From Cristatella mucedo (taxonomy: Eukaryota; Bryozoa; Phylactolaemata; Cristatellidae): a stretch of DNA of 64,000 bases. How positions within the stretch are numbered: the first letter of the stretch is position 1; the number at the start of each line of letters is the position of its first letter. The DNA lies in NCBI GenBank assembly GCA_009760855.2, contig WPIO01000010.1, positions 7,425,501 through 7,489,500 of the forward strand, in the 5' to 3' direction. The notes under the pieces are model-generated. The model had not been told where the DNA came from. It made no database searches and was given only the letters and a program-made list of their open reading frames with translations. Made by a program: the position numbers and the translations under genes. This document shows, piece after piece, positions 25,785 to 51,500 of the stretch.

Positions 25785-25995
25785 AAGCTTAAAACACACC
25801 TGTTTATTACAGCATTTAGTGGGTCTTTGTGATTCGTTCTTCGTGTGCATATGCCTGCTTACAATGTGCCTGCTGCTTGCTGATGTTACCACCAATCATT
25901 TGGTAGTGCTTTCTATACAGCATCTGTAAAGTGCCTGGAAAGAGATTCAGTACTCTGAGGCTATACAGATTTATTATTAATATTATTATTATATA
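25785..25995 (+). mobile_element. L2 LINE 3' end fragment
   Basis: Begins at the end of the ORF (the segment matching LKTPI), then AGCATTTAGTGGGTC, the 3' UTR, the hairpin (AAGTGCCTGGAAAGAGATTC, CTCTGAGG) and an ATT tail. It ends about 115 bp upstream of the SNRNP27 start codon. Confidence 0.85.
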
Positions 25996-26112
25996 TCTGT
26001 GAAATGTTTTATCATCGCCCACATCCGTATTGATACTTCCGGCTATCTGATTAAGTAATGGGTCCGCTGTCGTATCCAGTCCAATGTTAGGCTGAAGGCT
26101 GTCTGTACTACG

Positions 26113-39985
<13,873 letters not shown>

Positions 39986-42460
39986 ATTGGGTGCTGCAAA
40001 TTAGGTCAATAACACCTACACTGGGACACCTACAGTGGGACTTTCAATGAACAGCTGGATGGATCACGAGATCTGTTGAGATATGATATCTGCTCCTCAT
40101 AGCTGGGAAGCTCTAATGTGCATCAACTGGTATATCAAGAACAGCCACTTGTAGACTGCCTGGGATCGAGGCTCATAACAGACATTACATGAACATGAAA
40201 CATTAGCTGCGCACTCTGCTGTTGCTAACCGGCATGGGCTGTATTGTTGACTGTCATCAAGTCTGTCTGTTACACTTATACAGGCATCGTAGGAGTGTTG
40301 TTGCAATCCATTTCTTTGGCATATTGTGTTTAAAGATTTAAGCAATGAAGGTTGTTGAACTGTTTACTACTAAGCGAATTGTTTTCAAGCAGTGTGTTGT
40401 GCTCATGCATGCAACATGGCCTTAATGTGCCATTCAGGCGCATACTTAGGAAAGGGGCTGCTTAGAGGTTACCTTCGCCTTACTTAAGCTTCAGCCGTAA
40501 GGGTGCACGCCCTTCTGTATGTCTCTATGATTGACGAACTCAATCAAAGCAAAGTCAATAGACTAATTTAAACTTATAATATAATGCAACTAAATATACG
40601 TGTGTATTAAAGCAATAGATGTATAAAATAATAATATGTCGATAATATAAATATCACCAAATATCAATAGTCTTATAATCCCTAGTAATATCTAGAAATT
40701 TTGGCAACTCCTTTGGTCTTGTATATGAACTGTAGCAGAGGGCAAAGGCATGCAACAAAATGTACGAAGGAAGCCAACTACTACTGATATCTGCCATCAT
40801 ACTCGGAGCTTTGAGGGGTGCTGCTGTGGCCACTTTGGCCGCAATTCAAGTTCTCTCTACCAAGGATCATGAGTATTGGCATACTGATGATGCCCACATA
40901 TTCTACTATTTTTTCAGCTTGCTGAATATACCACGTATTACCGATTACTCTCCTGCCTATTAGTCGTATACCACTCGGCTTGTTTCTTGTCATCGTTGCT
41001 ACTTGTTCTAAATTACTTGTATTAAGTTTCGAGAATTGCCCCATCATCTTCACAAGTTGATCCCTGTTCCAATGTGTCTGATGGAGAGTGAGTGCTTGTG
41101 CATGTACACTCGTTTATGTAGGTGGGTGCTTGTTTGCGCCCACGTATGTCTATACTTGGTTGTGTGCCGTAGGCCAACATACCGTTTAGGGCTGTTCACG
41201 TAATCAGAAATTCCTTGAAATTGCTTGCCATGGTCTGGAATTAGTTACTGCCTATGATGTCGGCGCTGTGTAAACAGCTAAGCAAATATATAGACATTTA
41301 GTAGGATCAATGTTGGGATCTAAAAAGTATGAGTATGAGTTATATTAGGCTGCCTGGGCTCTAGGGCTGATTCACAGAACTTGTAGTTCTTGAAGCCAGA
41401 ACTACCCAACCTTAGCCCCCACATAATGTAATACTTACCTTTCGTGATAGGTAGCATAGGTCATGTTGTTACCTGTGTATAATGAAGGCTACGTGAACAG
41501 CGAAACTAGGAAAAGAGGTGCTCCTTTTACAGGAAACCCTGAATGTTAATCAGTTGTCTGCAAAGAAATACGAGAATTGGACATTATCGTGTCATGCAAG
41601 ATAACTGGACCAATCTCTGCCGTCGAGTTCATGTCGCTTAACAATATTATTGTCAGCAAAAATTGACATTAATGTATCCCTATCACCTCTCCTGTCACAA
41701 AAATAGAATTTAACGAGATTAGTGGAGAAACTATCGCATTTAGCAATGTAGCGATGGTGTAGCAGGTCTTTATTTGAGGTGGAAGAATTTTGGGGCAATG
41801 TTGCCAGAGTGCTGCATGTGGCCAAATTGGCCAAAATGAATTGCCCGTGCACACCCCCTAGACCAAGAAGTCGAAGCCAGCGAGAGACTTTTAATGAACT
41901 AATAGTACCTTAATTAACTTATACGTTAAGCATCGTTGAGGCTCTGGGTCATCAAATCGTTGTTCTTTTAAAAGCTGCCGGTTGTGCTTACCTGGAAAAT
42001 GTACAGTTGACCTATTTTTCTGTAAATAAGCCTAGGCGGTTGTCGAATAGTACGTGGTATTTCGATCCGGCAATACGGATTGCAAAACAGAGCATTAAGG
42101 CGATCCCTAGATTCTGAAAACCAGCACTCTGGATAAGGAGTAGGCAGAATCGACGTTCTCTCACGGTTGTGTTTTCTTTCACAGTCATGCTAAACTTTAC
42201 TTCTAGAGTTTTTCCTCGATTTTGGCAACCGTTTTTTCTTTTCTTCGTAGTAATCGTGCACCAGCTTCATCACATCGCTATCGTTCGCTGGAAGTTTGAA
42301 TCCGTCCCGCGAGATTGATTGCTATATATATATATAATGTATACTTGTTTCTGGTGATGGCTCTAATCGGTATTCCACCAGTGGCCAAATAGGTAGCAAT
42401 CCCCTTCAGACTCGGAAGGAATCCTCAGGGAATCGGCAATCGTTTTTGTTCTCTTATTGT
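39986..42460. other. Intergenic SNRNP27-GCLC, unassigned
   Basis: Includes the SNRNP27 3' UTR, whose end was not determined. Open frames of 60-90 codons at 40760-41053 and 41592-41852 on both strands have no recognisable domain and overlap each other. Confidence 0.35.
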
Positions 42461-42667
42461 TCACTGGCTCTTCCTTGGATGGCACCCTCCAGCAGCTTTA
42501 TCAAAATAAATTCCATGTATTTTCCGATGATTCTTCAACGTTGTTGTGGAGTTTCCCGAACATTTGATGGTTGTATTGCATCGTCCACATTGGCCTAGCT
42601 CTTCTATAATTGGATTCTTTCGTTTTGCAGCGTATTTCCAAACTGAAGACGTGGCTGAAAAGAACAT
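42461..42667 (-). pseudogene. BED zinc-finger fragment, hAT-type transposase N-terminus
   Basis: The minus strand reads SSVWKYAAKRKNPIIEELGQ, then CGRCNTTIKCSGNSTTTLKN and HRKIHG. Spacing is Cys-x2-Cys, then S-T-x-x-L-x-x-H-x4-H, with a V-W-K-Y start: the BED finger layout common in hAT transposases. No transposase core was found next to it, so it is probably a fragment. A host BED protein exon is the alternative. Confidence 0.6.
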
Positions 42668-43304
42668 CCAATATTTGTCTATGCCACAAGCTCAGTTTAA
42701 TTAATATCGTACTTAAATTCTGCAAAATTGCACATTAATTTTAGTTTTTCGCAAATTTGATAAATAAATCATAAAAATTGCTAACATTAAAAAATGCTTC
42801 TGGAAACGTTGGAGCTTCAGTCGTCTTTTTTTAAATTTTTGTTATAAACAAAGCAGAAAGACAGCTGTTTACTGGGTTTTTTATTTTGGGTGAAAAACAG
42901 CTGTTTCACTGTTACTGTTATACTGCTACCAGAAACCCTAGTTATGAGGATGGCAGGTTTACTATTATAACTGGGTTTTTCGGTCTCGCTATTGTGCATC
43001 ACTCGAGCGCTTCTGCGACAAATTATACTCACTGTTTGCCTACTTTTCAGCCTGGAATAAATGCCTTTCGGGTTGGCGGTCTCAACTTAATTGCACCATA
43101 TAGGCTGTAGGAGGCACAAGACATTGATTGGCCTGCCCTCAGTTATTTGTCGCAAGCACACCGCGTTCCTTTTGCGCTTAACAATTTTAACTACGACTTT
43201 CGAAAGTCCATTGTTTTACAAAGTTTGGATAATGATGCAACCGTGTTCCGCCGGAATCGGATAGGACGATTGCTACTGTACAATGCACTGTACGGTACGG
43301 AAAT
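42668..43304. other. Intergenic, unassigned
   Basis: No recognised gene or repeat; probably includes further decayed hAT sequence next to the BED fragment, which I could not demonstrate. Confidence 0.3.
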
Positions 43305-43432
43305 GCCCGGTTTGGCCCAGTGGTTAGGCGCTTGCATTTGGCTGCCGAGGTCGTGGGGTCGAGCCCTATGGCGTGTGAAGAGCGCCTGGTTAGAGAGTAA
43401 GTTCTCTTCTAGCGCTATACAATGGAATTGAA
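43305..43432 (+). repeat. SINE B copy, diverged
   Basis: CCGGTTTGGCCCAGTGGTTA head, GTGGGGTCGAGCCCTATGG B-box region, hairpin GAGCGCCTGGTTAGAG...TTCTCTTCTAGCGCTATACA. Confidence 0.82.
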
Positions 43433-43567
43433 TATCTGTTTAACCTTTACGGAAAATTCAATGCGCGAGAGCTGGCTACGAAACGAAGCGACCCCATCGG
43501 ACTCATTTATCCCGTTGCGTTTCGTGGATAGTCATCAGATATGCACCCTAGGTAGGAATACCGTTGA

Positions 43568-44201
43568 CAGTCGACCCTCGTTAATCGTGGTTAATCCGTT
43601 CCAGACTCTACCGCGATAGGCGAATTTCCACGAAGTAGGTTTTTTTATTTATAAATCGAATATTTTCGCAGTTAGAGCATAGAAAACCTGTTTATAACCC
43701 TCTAAATACGATTTTTAACATTATTAGAGTCATCCGGACATGAAATAAAACCCCTTTAGTCACCATTACACTTATATTACCAAATATATGAGACAAAATA
43801 AGAAAAAATAAGACGTATTAAAATTCCACACACAATTCTTACGCACAAACACCAAGCTGTGAAAATAGTGCGTTCGGTGATGAAGCGGTTAAGATGAAGA
43901 AATGTACAGCACAGCAAAGAAAAGCAAGTTTACTGCTTCTCTGAGGCCCGCCTTCAGTAAGAGAGTCTTCAGGTGGTGCAGTATCTTCAACAGGTGCGTC
44001 GTCGTCTTCTTCCGCGTTCCATACGTACAGTAATTTTAATTTGAATTGTAATACACGGGTGTTTAATTGACTCAGACAAACGAGCTCGCTGTATCATTTT
44101 CACTATTTCGATCAACTTTTTAATGAATATACACGTATTTCAAAAAACCGCGATAGAGTGAAGCCACGAAAGTCGAAGCGCGAAGTAGCGAGGGACGACT
44201 G
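43568..44201. mobile_element. Pogo/Tigger-like non-autonomous element, 634 bp
   Basis: The left end CAGTCGACCCTCGTTA and the complement of the right end CAGTCGTCCCTCGCTA match at 14 of 16 bases. Internal subterminal motifs (ACCGCGATAGGCG on the left, AACCGCGATAGAGTG on the right) resemble the ends of Tigger-type elements. TA follows the right end, while the left flank reads GA, so the target duplication is only half visible. No transposase. Confidence 0.8.
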
Positions 44202-44271
44202 TATAGCGGCTTCGGTGAGATTGGCCAAGGCGCTGTGCCTACTTCACATTTTGCCGCAGTCTGGTTCCTGG

Positions 44272-44418
44272 CGGAGCTAGTTTGGTTTAGCGGTTATGGT
44301 GCTCGCCCCGACTACGGTCTGACTGAGGTCGTGGGCTCGAGCCCCGAGGCATATGTGAAGCGCCTGAATAGAGAATAAGTTCTCTTGGGGCGCTATATAA
44401 ATGAATTATATTTATTTT
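44272..44418 (+). repeat. SINE B copy
   Basis: GAGCTAGTTTGGTTTAGCGG head, B-box GGGCTCGAGCCCCGAGGC, hairpin GAAGCGCCTGAATAGAGAAT and TTCTCTTGGGGCGC, then ATTATATTTATT. Confidence 0.9.
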
Positions 44419-45057
44419 TTATTAATTTCCTTGGAGACCCAGTTTCCGGGACTTTTTAGGTATAGCGCAACTACGCTTGGTTCGAATGAAAAATATCCTA
44501 AAAAAAATTGGGCTCGAGGGCATCGTGCGGCTTTTGTGTCCGAAATTACCTCTACGGCGGCTTTTAATCGCAGTCAGGAAGGTTCGCATATTCCTCCTTG
44601 GAAAATGCTGACAACGCTCCTACTGGCTTGCCATCTTCAAATAGAGCTAGAAGGGTGTGCAGCTTGGCGCAAAGTTACTTTAAGAATGGAGCAGGAAAAA
44701 GATGCAGGTACTTACACCATCACAAACCCAAAAAATGCCGGTAAACTTTTGCCACCGCAAATCTAAAGAGCGGTAGCGAACCAACGCTGTTTCCAGTGGA
44801 AGTTCAAGGAAAATGCCGCCCAGCGATAGGAGACTTATGTAGAATAATTCAGTATGATTAGCTCATAAAATACAATCAATCTACGCGTCGCGGAAGGGAA
44901 CCAATTAGCGTATTGACTCTGGCGGCGTTCGGCTAACAGCAGTCGCAATACCGCGCGCTGACTTTGTAGCTGTCTAGCCAGGGGTGGTGACGGCTTCAGC
45001 ATCGTAACATTAGGGACGCTAGTTCCGTCAGGACTCACTGCTGACCAGGACTGCGAT
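44419..45057. other. Intergenic, unassigned
   Basis: A 121-codon open frame (44401-44766, +) begins inside the SINE B tail and shows no known domain; not called a gene. Confidence 0.35.
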
Positions 45058-45200
45058 AGCACATGAGGTAAGGTGCTCGCTCTTCAATATTGAGGACGTG
45101 GGTTTGAATGCTGCAGTGGGCGATCCTGTATTGGCAACTGCAAGTGGCGGCGATAGCTTTTAAGGTGCTTCCGCCGCTCTACAAATGAGGCTGTTTAATG
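45058..45200 (+). repeat. SINE A copy upstream of GCLC
   Basis: ATGAGGTAAGGTGCTCGCTC, B-box GTGGGTTTGAATGC (diverged), GTGGGCGATCCTGTATTGGC and TACAAATGAGGCTGTTTAAT. It ends about 430 bp before the GCLC start codon. Confidence 0.88.
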
Positions 45201-45396
45201 GTCTTTTTTCTGGTCGCCCGTATCGACTGTACTTTGTATTCCACCAGGCACAACCTCGGGCAGGCACGGCCAACAACAGGGCTCGGCCAACAACAGGCAC
45301 CCCCCACAATGGCGAGCTTGTTCGCTCCAACAGTGCATTACATGCGCTTAGCACGTACTTTAACGGCGTAGCCACCACACCATGATGTCACCAGCT

Positions 45397-45629
45397 CCGT
45401 GACGTCACAGTCTCGCTGTAACGTCAAAAGACCGCACAACTATATATATAGGCGATGTCGTTAACCGCGATCGACTTCCGGGTCTCGCAAAAAATAGCCG
45501 CACTTGCGTATGACACGTGATTGGGGTCGAGGGGTCAGCCAGAGCCGACTGTCGTGACGAGGCAATTTCTATCCGTGGTGTGTGTCCCGGCTTCCCCTGA
45601 CCGGCTGCCTGGTGGGCGCAACTCGCGAA
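45397..45629 (+). promoter_or_regulatory. GCLC proximal promoter / 5' leader with CRE, E-box, CCAAT and ARE motifs
   Basis: Seen: a perfect CRE TGACGTCA (45400-45407); a TATATATATA run (45441-45450); CACGTG (45514-45519) joined to ATTGG (45520-45524), a reversed CCAAT box; and GTGACGAGGCAATTT (45554-45568). The last matches the antioxidant response element core RTGAYnnnGC plus the 3' RWWWW part. The region is GC- and CpG-rich and continues so to about 46700. In vertebrates GCLC is driven by NRF2 through AREs, so the match is meaningful but its use here is inferred. The transcription start is unknown: the ARE lies 62-76 bp before the ATG and could fall inside the 5' UTR. Confidence 0.55.
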
Positions 45630-45779
45630 ATGGGATTACTGACCGTCGGGACGCCGCTGACGTGGGAAGAGACCAAAAAGTACGCCGATCACGTTCGCGA
45701 GCATGGAATTCTGCAGTTTATCAGTATCTACAAGCGGCTGAAAGAGCGCACCAACGATTCGCTTTACTTCGGAGACGAG
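45630..45779 (+). CDS. GCLC: GCLC exon 1
   Basis: Codons 1-50 from ATG; MGLL is the conserved family start. Ends FGDE before gtgact, phase 0. Confidence 0.97.
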
Positions 45780-48505
45780 GTGACTGCCGCGACCACCCAC
45801 CCGTTCCCTAAAGGCTCGGCGGCGATCGCCTCGCTAGCCCGTCCGCGGGCTGCTCGTCCTGCTCCCGCGCTAGCCCTGCGCCCGAACCTGTCGCACTCGC
45901 TGCAGTTCTCCCACGCCGCGAGAGAGAGTCCGGTGGCGCGTGCTCTCTGGCGCTCCCACGACGACCGGTGCTCGCGGTGCGGTAGTTGGCCTCAGAGGAC
46001 GGGGTCGGCGGGGGGGGGGGGGAGCGGCGCCGCCGGATCAGACGGCAGTTTCGCGGCGCTGCAAGCTCCCGAGCGCTTCGTTTCGATCGCCTCGGCGGGC
46101 GCTCGGGCGAGAGGCAGCGCCGCATTCAGCCCGAAGGTGGAAGCCGTCCTTATCGCGGCCTCCCGACGTGCGCGTCCGTCCGTCGCGCGGGCCATTCATT
46201 GTTCGGAAGCGCTCGCCCGGCTGTAGCGTCCCGCCACCGCGGTCGAGCCAGCGTGGTGCGATGTGCGTACAGGTCGAGTACACGCTCGTCTGCCTCGATG
46301 ACGAAAAGCGAGAGGCCAGGCTCAGTCTCAAGGCGCAGCAGTATCTCCAGCACATCGGGCAAGCGGCGGAAGCAGAACTTCCCGAGTGAGTCAAGCCGCA
46401 GCTTTGCTGCTGTGCCGAACGGCAGCACCTGCGTCGTCGCCGCCGCCGCCGCAACCCTGACGTGCTGGCAGTAGCCAGCAGCCAGCATGCCCCCCTCGAC
46501 TAATCGACGGCTCTCAGCCGTTCAGTCTTCAGCTCGGCCATCTGAAGTTGCTTTGCCAAGGTTGCTCCTCCCCAGCCCCACCCCGAGCCTCGGAGAACGA
46601 CGCATTCGTACGGGCGGAGCTTCGCCGGTTTCATGGCTAACAGCCGGTAGTATCTTAGCGGGCTTGTGTGGCAGGTTGCACCTAGCGTAGACGAGACTAC
46701 TCTCTTGCAGGGCATCAGTGACAGGTCTATGAGTAGCCTGTGCGCTCGGATTTTGTCGGAAACTAGTCGTCTCGACAAGTTTGAGTTCGCGACCGAGTGA
46801 TTTTGGTGCGATCTTGTTTATGTTTTCTCGCTCTCTGGCTGCCATGTCAGCCCCTCTCGTGTTGTCTACTCGGCTGCTGTGTAAGTAGTTCTGTGGCTTC
46901 CGACGTCTTCAGTCATCTGTGTAGGTTCCCATTCTCGGGCATGCAATTGAAGCCATTAATTAAAGATGTTCGACCTCTATAAAAATTAGACTGTTTGTTC
47001 ATGTAAGCCTTTTTTATTCCCTGACTCATGAGAGGCTGCGCCCTCGTTACGGTTTGGCAAACTTTTTGGTTGCTTATACAAGGAAGGATCAGCTATTTGA
47101 ACAGCCTATTTTATATGGCAAAGGACGAGTCTTAGCGGCTATCACGCCGTAGAATCACTGTCATCTTCGCTGGGTTCAAATTTTATTACAGCTTTTGTAG
47201 GCATCGTCCAACTATCTTTACGGCTTTGCACATACTGGCAAACTTAAGCAGGCGGCTTAAGAGATGTGAAGAAACAGTGATGTGAAGAGCAGCTATTTAT
47301 AATAACGATAATAACAATAATGATGTCATAATAATCAATTTCAGCACGAACAAATTAGCTTTCTGCACCGGCATAAATAATTTCATGCTGCAGGGCACAA
47401 ACTTACCTGGGTGGGTCTGGTGGAACGTGGTAGTGCATCAGCACCGGTGCTGCCTGCTACTCCACTGTCGATGCTTGGAAAGCATCGATTCTCAACTCGA
47501 CGACGATGTGTGCGCTCATACTGAATGCTTACGTCAGAAAAAGCTGTCTAAATGGTCATTTTGGAGCAGAGCCTAGAAGCTATGCTGGCCGAGCTTTCAG
47601 ACTGTCAGTGGTTCAGCTTCCGAATGGGCCAACCATTGCATGCAACCCGTGCATTCCTTTTGCATTCAATATCGTTTCATTTCATCGTGCTGCCAGTGCC
47701 TCTCGAAGCTTAAATAGCGTGCATGCTGTGAAGTAACGACTTGCAGCGGGTCCTGTCTGCAGGCTGGCGCACACGTCCTGGACGCACGAGTATGCTAGCT
47801 ACATGATCGAAGGAACGCCTGGCAAGCCCTATGGAGCTCTCAGTGCCCACTTCAACGTGGTGGAGGACAATATGAAAAAGAGGTTCGTGCTGCAAACCTC
47901 GAGTTCTGTTAAGTGGGCTGCTTCTGCCAGTGCTGATTGACGATCGTTGAGGTTTTTTGTTTGGTTTTCTGCAGGCGTCAGCTAGTTCAGAGCCTGCTGT
48001 CCGAGCCTGGTGAGACAATTCTGTCGATAACTGTGTTTCCGAGGTATGGAGCGCATGCGGGATTGACACTGGAGTGTGCTTTTGTTCTGTTAGTCATGTG
48101 CATTGCATGCCATGGTACCAACTCAGACTATGCAGTGTTGATGGCTTGATAATTCACTTGTATCTGTATTGCACCATTCCATCGTCGGTCTGTATTAGCT
48201 GGCCTAATTAAGTTCTCTTATCCATGAATTATTAATTTATAATAATACTAACACATTTGTGCAGTGCCCTAAGGGAGCTAGATCTTATTCTAGGCACTGT
48301 AATGTGCTATAAAGGAAAAAATTGCTACATTTGTTAGAGCAACCTCTTGAGCTTGGCTGCCAGGCCTGGCAAGCTGAAGATCTCTATAAGATGTGCAAAA
48401 TTCGTTCATGATAAAAGTGAGCCTTGGATAATGGATACAGGTAGACAATTAGCTTTTGACTGAAAGGAAAAAGGAAAGAGACCTGAGAGACATAGAGGAA
48501 GTGAA

Positions 48506-48581
<76 letters not shown>

Positions 48582-51500
48582 AGAGGAGTCTGAAGGAGGG
48601 ATGGCACCATCCATGTTTCTACCATCCGGCTACAGCTGCATGCTGATGAACATTGTTTTTTAATCTAAAGCCGATCTGGAAATATAAACCATTTCTTATG
48701 CAGGTCTCTTTCTTGCTACATAACTTGATTGTCTGTCACAGCCATACTGGTATGTATGCATGTATGCATGTGCGCACGTGTGAATGTGCATGTGAATGTG
48801 GAACTATGTATGAACGTGAATGTATGTGCGATATCCCTGGCGTCTTGGTATTTGTCGAAACGTAGCCAGATTAAGGACTTTTCCTTGAAATCTGACCGAA
48901 ATAGCTCTTTAGCCCATCTAAAAATGTGTTACTTGTAAGTCCTATTGTTATTTTATCTGTTGACTTTAGCTAGTAACCTAACTCTTAAAGATCTTTTGAA
49001 AGCCTTGAGGTCCATGGCCGACTGTGTGCATCCCTCCAAGCCTCTTGCGGCATGCTGGAAAGTCAATGCTCATCACCCCCAGTGGTGGAGCCAAGGTAGC
49101 AGGAGGCATTTGTCCCCCCCCCCCTACAGCAGGGCAATAACTTAGGCCGCCCCCTATTCCTCTGTCGTCCCTACCGTCATCAATGGCGAAACTATGCCTT
49201 ATTCGACGCGATGAGAAACCGACGTGTTCGTGTCGAATAAACACTAATCATGAGCCATAATTTTTCATTGATTTTGGGTCTAGCCCTGCCTCCATGAATA
49301 TCTTGCGGGTCTGGTCCCTACTTAAAACATTTTCAAGCCTAGATAAAAAAACTGGCTCCTCCACTGGTTGTCTCTATTGTGGCAAGCCCGAGGCTGCTTG
49401 CCTCGTTGGTTTGTCGCCGTATGCGCTGTTTTTTTCAACTGCGTATAAGAAGAAATACACATTTAGCGTCTTGAGAAATCTGATCCCACCCAAAAGAAAG
49501 GATTAGAAAGCAACTCTGGACGTATGAACCGAATGCAGGTTGATCTAGCAGTCTTTGTAGCCACAACTAAAATCCAATTGGTTACGTCTTCTGGGGAAGC
49601 ACACCGAGTCTGCAATCCCCACACTCTTCTAGAGCCGCCATGGAGTATTTTATTCTTAATTATTAGTTCGTCTGCGTAGTTCTTGAACCTAGTAGCCCCA
49701 ACCCAGATTTAGGGTGGCAACTCGACAGGGTGCAATGTCGAGCTTGTTCGGGGAGGGGGAGGCTGAAGGCTCACAGCATGCTGCTCATTCGGCATCACTG
49801 CGATGCCCAGAGCAGCCAGGATCGACCTGGCGAAACGCTACCATCATTGGGCGACTCGCTGCAGGTTAATAGCCATAAGTTGCAGCCGTTTACCGGCCTA
49901 GAGCTCTCTCTTAAAAAGTTAAATTTTTTAGCAATCCTTTAACCTTGAGAGCCATCTTACGAGCCTTTTCTGAGCATCCTTCTAGGCCTAGTGGTCTCCT
50001 CTCTCTCGATAGACCATTAAGCTATGCATGAAAAGTGTACCACCTGGCATGTATTCCTACCTTATCTACTGTAGGAATTCATAAGCTACTTTAAAGACGA
50101 GACGACGGTAGCCTTTTCCGGAAGCAGACTCCGATTCTGCCTTTCGAAGAAGTAACGATACGATGGGCTTTTCAGCCCCTCAAAAAATTGTTCGTCTGAA
50201 AAGAGAGTGGCGCCCTTATTTGGAGAGTGTGAAGCTGCTCCTCGAAGCCTCCTCACTTGGCAGTTTTACGCAACAACATCTTAAAATATCGCTAGCATCC
50301 CTCAGAAGAAACAGACTGAAGCAGCGTGCCTGAGGCATGCTGCAGAAAAGCTCTCTAGTCCCACCAAACGATTGCCGTTTCTTATTTTAGAAGAGCCTGA
50401 AGGCGATACTCGGAGCCATATAAGAAGAAATATTTACCCCAATTTTAAGAGCCTATGTAATGTGTGACACTTGCCACTCGGCTGGACTCGTTAAGTATAA
50501 TTAAAGGGAATTTATCCCCTTAGCAACCCTAAAAATATGACTGCTCCTTAAGAAAGAACAATGCGAGACTGACCGTAGATGCTAGTACTGAACTTGTGAA
50601 GCACTAGCATTCATTTTAGTCCCGTCTACGTAAAATTAGTAGATCCTCTGTAGAGAAACACATCTGCTGTGCTGTACCCCCGACTGCGCTGTACCCGCCT
50701 CTAGAGCAGCTCTCTAGGCAGGTTTACAAGGTCGGTTTCTTCGGGTCCTGCTTCGGTCTTGCTTGCGTCTTTGGTGCATACGTCACCAAGACTGACGGAG
50801 TTTCTGACAAGAATCAACTACCTGTGCATACTGATGAAGCTGAGCATGGTTTGTACGTACTTCATAGCCAAACCGACTGGAGCTGGGAACAAACGACAAA
50901 TCACTTGCCGTCAAGAGCCTGACTCATTCACTGCTTAAAGAGGGCATGGCCAACAACATCATCAATCCATTTCACGGAGTCCCTCTTTGCGGGACACTAC
51001 AAGCTGTAGCTATAATAAATAATATATGTAAGCTATGATAAATTGGATTTTAAGGGTGAAGGCAGTGAAGACAATCACCAAGCCTAAGCCGTCGACAACG
51101 CCTGATTCAGGTGGAAATGCATAAGCTTCTAGCGTTTTCTGAGGTGCATGACCGTAAAGGCAGTTAAACAACGACTTTTCATCGAGAGTGCAGTAACGTC
51201 AATTGCTGGGATCGGCGTAGGACATTGAGCTGGCAGGTGTATCGTCGGCTGCGATCAGTTGCAGCTTTCCGGTGATCACTCTGTGGATGGTGCTATTAAG
51301 GCATTACAAGTATGTATGCGTGACTATATGTTTGTGAGAAAATCCATAAAGCCACAAAGTCAAGATGGGCGTTATGCTGCGGAAGTTTTCTATTATGCAC
51401 TCAAGGCTTAAGTATTTTCGGTGCAAATATGGTAGCTCATTAACTCTATCTCACGTAACAAAGAGAAAGTGAGAAGTATAATTGAAGGAGGACAGGCAGT

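Noticed and set aside
45582..46488. Overlapping GC-rich open frames on both strands around GCLC exons 1-2
   Set aside because: High GC content removes stop codons; only the exon 1 and exon 2 frames match GCLC, and the rest is intron.
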